A stretch of DNA of 64,000 nucleotides, from the NCBI GenBank assembly GCA_914767715.1, contig OU612068.1, positions 21,886,001-21,950,000 on the forward strand, written 5' to 3'. Shown piece after piece: positions 55,781 through 64,000 of this stretch (positions are counted from its first letter, which is position 1; every line of letters starts with the position of its first letter). A model generated the notes under the pieces. It searched no databases. It was not told the DNA's origin and saw only the letters and a program-made list of their open reading frames with translations. The translations under genes and the position numbers were made by a program. This DNA comes from Membranipora membranacea (Eukaryota; Bryozoa; Gymnolaemata; Cheilostomatida; Membraniporidae).

Positions 55781-58700
55781 CGAAGGTAATGGTAATAGGC
55801 CCCTACATTGAACTTTGTAACCCTCATTCACACCATCACTGGTATAGTTTTATGACTAGGTCGAGCATACTCATTTTCAATATCTTGCTAAAATATATGT
55901 CGTAGGTCATGAGTGGAAACCGCAGTTTTCCACGAATTTTGATGCGAATTTCAAAATTGTAATCTGGTTATCAACCAGAGTTATTTGACAAAATCCGCAG
56001 GAATATATTTAACACTTACAACTAGATTACAGACTATAAGGTAATTGACTTGTATGATTCAATGTTCCATGACAAGTTGTAACAATTCGGTCCCTCTAAT
56101 CCCATTGGCTCATGAGAGAAAGGCGGAATTATATAACCATCCTCTCTGCTCATTTACTTTGTAACTTGGGTTGGAGTGCGATCATAGAAATGTTGTCACT
56201 TTTGATACAATTTTCAAGTTTGTGAGGCCAAATCATTATGAAAGTCAGCACATTTACCCAAATCATTACAAAAATAGTAATGGTTTGAACTAGCTTTGTT
56301 ATTGTTGCATTGAAAACCTTTATCTTTGTGAAATCAGAGTACAGCATTTTAAAGCAATTCCTATTTGTGTGCAGTCTTGAATTTTTTGAAATTGACCATT
56401 AATTACAGAAGACATTAGAAATCAGAAATAGTCCTATTAACTTGACCTATGGCTGAGAACTGGAAGTCTCAAATCAGATTTTCCTGCCACAATAATCACT
56501 TTTCAGTTGAATATGATTTGAGCAGCCCTTAGCTTAAACCTTTTGACTACATCATTTTCTGAAACATTTACCACTGTCTTTGAAAGCCAATGTATTGTGA
56601 GACATCACAAACTTGATTTTTTTTATGTCCATTCAATAATAACTTTGATGCATTTGCTTAGAAAATCACAAACCTCTTACATAGCCGAGACACCACAGAA
56701 CTTTGTTTGGTGATCCCTGTTTATGAAGTCATAGACCAGATTTGCCAATCAAAATCAACAATAATTATGACTTTAATTAGGTCGAGCCACCTTGGGACAA
56801 AAGAGAGGGGACCAGCTAATTATTAGATTGGGCAATTAGGTTTTGTGTTAAGGTAAGGTCACATGAGGTTGGTGTTTTGGCGATTGAAGAAAAGTTTCAC
56901 AGAATCTGTTGTGTTAAACGGGATTCTCACAAAATCCTGAGACGCCATATGTTCATGATGCAAGATCTCAATTGTTTAAATTTTCACAGAATGGCACCTG
57001 ATTTGCTATCTGACTAGATCTCAATGTCATGGCGATATATTTGTCAACAAGATTGGTGTGTAGAGCTTTTCATTGATATTGTAACTTGAGCACGAACAAG
57101 AAGGAATCCAATGGGTATCGTTTGAACAATAATAAGGGAATGATGGAGCTTAATCGTATCCAGACGCTGGAACTCCTTTTACTGGCCTGGTTGGTTTAAT
57201 CAAGGAGTAACAGCTACTCTTCGGTATAATCTCATTTCAATTAATATGGTTTAGAGCATACGCACAAGTGTGGTGCCTCACCCCAGGTCCAGGTTCACTG
57301 TACTGTTGCTCTGCTTACATATTTAAGGTTTTCTAAATTATTTCTCATAATTCCATCTCTCAAGTCAAAATGAGATCAGAGTTCAAGAAACCTTACTGTT
57401 TCAACTACGCTCTAACTCATGATGTTAGATGTTAGTTCATTGAGACTATAGATCATGATGTGTCTATCCTAAACCAAAGCATCTGAATATAACCATTATA
57501 ATATGAATGAGGCTTGCTGCTTTGCGTAGGAAATTACCTAAGCTACAATAGAATTTCATTGAACTTTATGATAATTCGCACCTTCATCAATATAGTTTAT
57601 GACTAGGTAGAGCGCCTAATTTACAATTTATTGCAGGTATTTATACTATGCTGAGTAGCAGTTCATGACAGAAGCTGGAGGTTTCCTTTCTAGGTGATGT
57701 AATTCAATAAAAATACTTGTCACAAGAACGGGTTATAAACGTTGGGTCCGTCATGCTTTGTCAGCCGGAATAGGTTCTACGCCAATAGCCATGTTAGTTA
57801 CAAATCATGGTCATGGTTGAGTTTTTTTAGCAGTTGCAATGAAGAATCATGACTGTTTTGAATCTTGAAGAAAAATACGAAGGTATAAATTGGTGTGCAA
57901 GATTGAATGGGTATTTTATCCTAACGAGCCAAATTCACAAGTGTTGAGTTGAATATTATCCTGCTATTTCAATTTCCTGCTCTTACAGTAATTACACTCA
58001 CTCAATTCAAATACTTCCAACTTTTCACACCCAAGAATCGAGTTGATTGTTTCAAAGGGCAATAATGCTGAGGGAGCCACAATTATTTAGCCGGTGAGTC
58101 TCATCTAACTGGTTGAATCAACACAGCACTCTTTTACTACAGTCATAGGTTTATGATTTTCTATTGAATATAAGATCAATTTGTAGCTGACTTATAATAA
58201 AAGTTAATGACCAACCGATAAATTAATAACGGTCCTCTTCGTCGAAATATTTTGAATGATAAAAAAAAAACATCCATCGTGGTAATTTTTATCAATGATA
58301 TTAAAATCCATCTGCTATCAATGTGCTCAGTGTTTATCTGCTCCACTGTGACAAGATGATGAGTGACTATTTCGATTTTTTTGAAAGTCAATTGAGTTTA
58401 TCAAAAGTAGGCTAACTCATCCATACCACTGGATATGGAGTTCAGTGTTTATAAAATAAAAGTTGCCATATAAAACTTTCTGCACATAACCATTGAGGCA
58501 AACTTAGCTGCAGACTAAAGCTGTTATTTTTTTATATATGAAATTATTATTTATGCATCATTTTTTACTAAATTTTTGTTATCTAAATTGGAATATTTTT
58601 CCATTAGTCTCACTTTTATTGCCTTGGTGAACCGTGAGAATTTAAAACTTTTACATTGGAAATAGGTTCATTTATCACCGCTGTTAGTTTTGAGGAAGGT

Positions 58701-59260
58701 ATCAACAAGCAATTATTGTTTGAGAAACCAATCCAGTATCTGGGTAGCGCCAGCAAGACTTAGAGGTTGTTGATGGTTGATGGTGTAAGAATATACTTGC
58801 ATGCAAAAAAGACATTGCGGAAGTGAATAATTAAAAAGTTTGGCGGCTCAGGCTACTTTAAAAATCATGGAAAGTCATCAAAGATATTTCAAGGTTTTTC
58901 TGTCCAATCGATGGAGTATTGTATTTCATGTTATTACTGGCAACACTGTGCCTATCATTGAAATTGAAATTTCATTATAGCCTGCTCATCATATGTCTAC
59001 ATGCGATTGACTCAGCATGCAATGCAGTTCAGAACACAAAGCATTTTGCTATCTAGCAAACTTTTCACTTTAAATCTGCTATATCTCTGTTTTCAACTTT
59101 TACGACAAGATATTCTGGCTTGCTTTGAGTTATGAATAGCCCCCCTGACTGATTATATCAGACAAAGAGTAATTATTGACAACAACCAAGGTTGTTTTAC
59201 CTGTTTTCCTGTTCTTGATATATGTATTTATTCTATCATGTATGCATTAATTTCAAACTA
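55781..59260. other. Intergenic stretch
   Basis: 3.5 kb of AT-rich sequence in which I recognise no gene, repeat or RNA. Confidence 0.5.
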
Positions 59261-59836
59261 TTTGGCTTCTTTCTTATGTTATTTTCTTATTGTAAAAAAT
59301 TCGCTCATATTGCTGATTTGTAGCATTGGTATCCTTGTCAACATAGTTTGTGAGAAGCCGCATAATGTGCATTATTTTTTTATCTTGTTTATTTCTCATA
59401 TTGATTCAAAGTTAAAAGTGAGTGCATCGGAATCAATGAAAAATAAAGGTTGGTGTTAGGCTATTGAAAAAATATCACATTCAAAGATGACAGCACTGAT
59501 GGAAACTTTTCAAAAAAAATGTCAAACGCATAAAAGCAAGTTTGAATATAAAAAGTAAAATAACAGATTTTGTCATATTAAAAATATCTGTTTTTTATGG
59601 CCTCATCATAATAATTAAAATGCTTGCAAACCAGTGCAGCAGTTGCGCTAAATTATTAACACTTTCATAGCATGAAATAATAAATTGCATATTTTCATGT
59701 ACCTGTTTGTCAGTAGCGATTCCAGATCGCATGAAAGTCATGAAATAAAATGTCAACAATTGAGTAAAGGTTGGAAAAGTGTTGTTGATGAATGTAAAAT
59801 GTGTAGAAATTTCTTTTAGGGTGATTGTCATGAACT

Positions 59837-60246
59837 TTATTGGTATTTGCTGGCTATTCTGATATAGCTTTCTTTTCTTGACCTTTTCCTTTCAAAGTCG
59901 AGAGGTTTGTTCAGCTTGAAGTTAAGAGCCCTCAGCTGACGTGTGCACTGTCTTTGTAGGCATTGGAACTCATCGACAACCTGAAATATAGATAGTAACT
60001 TTATAAGAACATGAAATACATTGCATTTATTTGTAAAATAAATTGTCAATATATCTAAGCTTAAAGTGTCATAAAACAAAAATCATGAACCCAAACTTTG
60101 TATTCTCCTTTAAACAAAATAAATGAAAACAGAAACAATGTACTCACCATTTCTTGAATGGTAGCTTCCTCAATAATAATAATTTTCTTTGCTGGTTTGT
60201 TGATCTTCTTAGTCTTGAATATTTGCTTGAGGAGTTTGTGAATCAT
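59837..60246 (-). CDS. Small basic protein family, copy 4 (intact, 80 residues)
   Basis: Exon 1 is 60148-60246 (33 codons: MIHKLLKQIFKTKKINKPAK, then IIIIEEATIQEM), with donor GTGAGT. The intron is 167 bp. Exon 2 is 59837-59980: VVDEFQCLQRQCTRQL, LNFKLNKPLDFERKRSRKES, RIASKYQ, TGA. It differs from copy 2 at few positions in exon 2 and by three extra residues (an Ile run) in exon 1. Together with copy 2 it defines the family: a basic N-terminal K-L-x-x-x-I/M-F-K-x-x-K motif, an acidic E-E-x-x-I-Q-E-M junction at the intron, and a conserved basic C-terminal half. Function unknown. Confidence 0.75.
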
Positions 60247-60324
60247 GTTGAGGTTGTAGGTTAGACTTGGTGAAGTAAATCTGAATAGAGAATGAGAACT
60301 GCTGCCCTGTCAGCGGTGCAGTGG

Positions 60325-60353
60325 TTTATATACCGGGTAAACTCGCTCGCACC
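60325..60353 (-). promoter_or_regulatory. Promoter of small-gene copy 4: TATA box, diverged upstream site
   Basis: TATATAAA (60325-60332) with GGTGCGAGCG (60344-60353) at the place and 11-bp spacing where copy 2 has GGTGTGAACA. CATCTCACCATGGAG is conserved further upstream. Confidence 0.55.
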
Positions 60354-62362
60354 CGGTATCTCCATGGTGAGATGCTAGTAGTTTTCCTCTGCATTCGCTT
60401 ATTTTAACATCCCTAGATTTAATTACAGTCATACAGACGTCACTGACGGAAACTTCCTACATTTCACTATGAAATTGCCACTTTGAAATGATACTTCAAA
60501 AGTTCATAAAACTTAACAAAATGTAATTCAATAGAATTATATCTCTCCTCAAAGCTTGTTTTATGACTCATTTTCCCTCACACAAATTTATTAATGCTTC
60601 TCTATCATTTAGGTGTGATTCGATTTTGGACAACACTTAATTTGGAAAGTGAATGCCCATCACCACATACGAATTGTTGTGATTCAAACTTGAAGGAGAG
60701 CGCTTGGCATTCATCCTTTTTTTGCTCTAAGATCCGTCATCAAAATGACAGATCAGAGAGATTTGCAATAATTGTTTTTCTTTTTTGCCAAGTTAGGAGT
60801 TGAGAAAAGTAATGACACGAAAGGTTCGGGCTATCTATAGCTGTGAGTATTGTAGACTGTCTGTGATGATTGTTTCTTTGGATAGGAAAAAACAACGACT
60901 GGCAGGTAGCAGATGAATATATGAGATCATAGAGCTCAGATTAGCTTACTATTATATCAATATTTATGCTGTTTATCGGCAGTAGATATATTGCTTATTG
61001 CTGATTTTGTGCAGCAATGGGCCATGTAAGGCCAACAACCTCTGTATAAAGGACCGACAGTTATTATTACCAGGTCAGTACCTTGCAGCAATGATCTTGC
61101 AATTTTATTATTAACATGAACAATGGAAACTCATACAGTTTAGACTCACATTTTCTGTAGGTGTATGCTCAAAGGGTTGACCTGAGTAAGACTTTATGGT
61201 GAGATGCATGGTTATGAATCTCAGATCAAGATTGCTACAGCACAGAAATTATACATTGAGAAACATTGAGAAATCATCGAAAATCCTTGCTGCTGTATAG
61301 TGCTCAGAGGGAGCATGCTTTTAACATTCGTGAGCTAATCTTTTGCGTTTTAATCTTTTGAAGATCAAACAGATCACCAAATCTTTTTTATCGATTGTAT
61401 TTGATTGAAATTTGTTACTTTGTAGATTCTCATTTTGGTCTGGGTCCTTTGAGGTGATTGCATGACCATGAAAGGATATTCCAGCTAGAATGAAACACAT
61501 CTCTGTAGTAGTCAGAGGATTCAGGCAAGAGTCAAGTTGGTAAAGTTGGTAGAGAACTGCTGTCTATTTAGAGTTCTGTTTGATGGGGGCGGCAGGTGGG
61601 GGATGGACTCAGATGCTCACATCACTGAGTTATCATCTCATGTTTAAGTTATAGATAACTTCAATTTGGTTAGGTATGTCTTACTGCTATCCTGTGCTTT
61701 GAGTCTTCTGGCTAGCAGTGAGTATGTCAAGTTTGATAACAGCCCCCTGCTGCAGGATCTCTTTGCAATCAAGACAGTTTTCAGGACAGAAACAGAAACA
61801 TTTTCTATCATGGCATTTCTTAGCAGAGGACACTTTATAAAATTTGAGTTAAGTCTTATAACATAAGCATGGCATAGCAGACACGGAAAAGGAGCGCAGA
61901 AAAATTTGTCAAAAGGTGAATGGTCTAAAACAACTGGGACTGCCAGCAAAACTTGGTCATGTGTGTTATACTTCATATTATATATTTTATATTCTACTTT
62001 TTTGAAAAAAAGCTCACTCGATCTGAGAAAAAATTATAATAATTAAGAGATAATACCAGAAAAAAATAATAAAGTGTTTGCTGATAACATGTGTTCAAGG
62101 CGCACGAGCTCCATATTATTTTCCAAAGAAATTGACGATAATTAAAAATTTTCCTTACGCAACACTGAAATATTTAATTAAGATGCTGAACATTAAAAAA
62201 TTAAATTCCACTCATGCTAGATTGCTCCATCATCCTTCTCACAGCTATACCTCCATATTTTTAAGTTACACATCATCACCGTTGCCCAGACATTTATTTT
62301 TTCGGTAAAACTAAGAACATACTAGATGTTCTAGAGCTTTCCTAAAACACTATCACCAAACG

Positions 62363-62490
62363 AACAAACAAACAAACAAACAAACAAACAAACAAACAAA
62401 CAAACAAACAAACAAACAAACAAACAAACAAACAAACAAACAAACAAACAAACAAACAAACAAAAAAACAAACAAACAAACAAACAAACA
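62363..62490. repeat. (CAAA)n microsatellite, about 128 bp
   Basis: About 32 units with one interruption at 62461-62468. On the other strand it gives an artefactual Phe-Val-Cys-Leu repeat frame. Confidence 0.97.
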
Positions 62491-63421
62491 CCAATTGCCT
62501 TTTGCGTGGGAAATGTTAGATAGGCCCATACACATTTATAAATGCTTTGTTTATGTTTTTGTCTCTCTCGAGGTTCTATGAATGCACTTAGCTGAATGTA
62601 ATGAGTGAGTATTAAGCGAGTTTGAAATGGCATCATATTCATATCACCCTCCTAGCCATTGTCAATAATATGTACATCATGTACTGTGAGGGGCTCAGAA
62701 TACAAAAAATATACTAAAGAGTTCTCGGTCACGCCATAATGATGGATTGTTGCATTTGAGAGCGGATCATTATAGCTTAGTACGCAGGACCTGCTAGGGG
62801 TCTCCTACCCAAATCGATCACTCATCGATATAGCTGTAAAGACTTTGATTGATTTGGGAAACATTTGCCTGGATGAAAGATCAAAATATGATTAATTTTT
62901 GGCCAAGCGATTGCAATAGCTTAGTAAAGCTCATTCTATTTGAACTGTTCCCAAGCAAGACATTCACAAAGTAATGAAAGTATTGAAAAGGGACCGAAAC
63001 TGCTCTCTTTCACTGGCTACTGAGTACTGGGGTATATGGACCGAAATGACATGCATGATGAAGCACTGCTGTTTGAGAGAAAGTATATTGATACAAAAAT
63101 AGTTGATAAAACCGAAGCAGAGTGTCCTGGGTCAGCCGAAGATTCTTGTTTGGTCTCAATCACCTCCCTCAAATAAGCATAATTGTGACATCACTGATTG
63201 AGGCGACTCTCGACTCCATCAATAATTCCTCCCCGGAAGAGCTTTTTCACCATGCAAATCTTACAAAATTGTGTCCTAAGTAAATGCCCGACTGTATAAT
63301 TCATTAGTCTTTGGGTAGTCTATAAATACCAGAAAACTCCTACATATTATTACCACGAATAAATGCATTGAATGCCACCATTCAACAGAAATTTAAAGAA
63401 ATCATTACATCCGAGCAAGGC

Positions 63422-64000
63422 ATGAATGCGGCAGATATTCAACTACCAAGTCTGGAAAACGGCTACACGTCCAATCAAAGCTCCAGCACATCAGTTGCCA
63501 TGTAAAGCACCAGCTCTCACAATCATCAAGGAACATCAGGCAACACATGTGAATCATGCAGCAATATCCAAAGCCTCATCAGCGTCATGATGAGCAAAAT
63601 CTCGGAGCTAGAAAATAAAGTTACACAACAAAGCACTTTAATACAGAAACTTGTTGACCAACAACCAAAAACCAATCAAATACAACATCAATTCGACCAA
63701 CTTGCAACCAGCATCAACAAACATCTAACAAGTAAATTGGAATGCAATTCAAATTCCTCACCACATGAAAAAGTTTCTCCCAACAATCAAACAGCATCAG
63801 CACAACACTGGGCTAACTATAATCATCAGCAACCTAATCTGCCATCAACTTCCTCGACGAACAACAACAATCGAACCAGCATGAGAACACAACCCCCAAA
63901 ATAACAAAAAATAGACAACAGTTTCCGCCCTATAGACAATCTTGTCATAGATATTAAGAAGGACTCCATAACCTACAGCAACTTTAACCAGGATACCATC
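63422..64000 (+). pseudogene. Damaged retroelement ORF1-like protein, 5' part
   Basis: One frame from ATG 63422 runs to the window edge, broken by TAA at 63479 and 63902. The middle part has a predicted coiled coil (MSKISELENKVTQQSTLIQK, then LVDQQ) followed by a long Gln/Asn/Ser/Thr-rich linker. After the second stop the same frame reads FRPIDNLVIDIKKDSITYSN. A coiled coil plus polar linker suits the first ORF of a CR1/L2-type LINE, but I see no zinc knuckle or RRM before the edge. Upstream similarity to the duplicated block ends near 63120, so an insertion may start there. Confidence 0.4.

Larger units (their letters stand above)
59270..63120. repeat. Segmental duplication, right copy (carries small-gene copy 4)
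   Basis: Counterpart of 48840-51860, same orientation and order of phrases. It is longer because of local insertions, including the (CAAA)n tract at 62363-62490. Confidence 0.8.

Noticed and set aside
62331-62642. 103-residue minus-strand frame rich in Phe-Val-Cys-Leu
   Set aside because: It is a reading of the (CAAA)n microsatellite.
52789-63904. TAA reassigned to glutamine, since three TAA codons interrupt otherwise open frames and the other gene stops are TAG or TGA
   Set aside because: The LINE frame ends properly at TAA, all three cases are in likely pseudogenes or mobile elements, and no animal nuclear genome is known to use this code.
1-64000. CRISPR arrays, bacterial operons or phage genes
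   Set aside because: Introns, TATA boxes, poly(A) signals, a SINE and a LINE show nuclear eukaryotic DNA; the direct repeats have no spacer pattern.

Overview
The window is eukaryotic, most likely from an AT-rich marine invertebrate animal. Genes are split by GT-AG introns of 100 bp to 9 kb. Intergenic and intronic DNA is full of fold-back elements, minisatellites, a tRNA-derived SINE and LINE remnants. I cannot name the phylum from sequence alone.

1 to 38.9 kb, plus strand: the 3' part of one large gene, a homologue of MYB-binding protein 1A / DNA polymerase phi (Pol5 family), a nucleolar HEAT-like repeat protein. I chained 24 exons by hand. They stay in one open frame of 749 codons plus a stop, every junction is GT-AG and every phase matches. 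The gene starts upstream of the window and ends at 38761, with a poly(A) signal at 38882. Its third window intron holds an intact, intronless GT10 alpha-1,3-fucosyltransferase gene on the opposite strand (5065-6375). Other introns hold a 131-bp minisatellite (20.8-21.6 kb), a 161-bp tandem repeat (23.5-24.1 kb), a duplicated exon fragment (27.7 kb), a reverse transcriptase remnant (29.3-30.4 kb), a SINE (35.0 kb) and a 1.8-kb TTAA-bounded fold-back element (36.5-38.3 kb).

38.9 to 43.5 kb: no gene that I can support.

43.5 to 60.4 kb: four copies of a small two-exon gene of a family I do not recognise, two on each strand. Intact copies encode basic proteins of 77 and 80 residues. Each copy has a TATA box, and in three of four the motif GGTGTGAACA, which resembles a T-box half-site, lies 9-13 bp upstream of it. 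The two minus-strand copies are intact. The first plus-strand copy carries a late frameshift and the second an in-frame TAA. The cluster grew by visible duplications: 48.8-51.9 kb matches 59.3-63.1 kb, and 44.6-47.4 kb matches 47.4-48.8 kb. One duplicate was later hit by a 1.0-kb transposon with a perfect 8-bp target duplication. This cluster is the best candidate for something undescribed.

60.4 to 64.0 kb: the tail of the duplicated block, a long (CAAA)n tract, and the start of a damaged protein resembling a retroelement first ORF, running off the end of the window.
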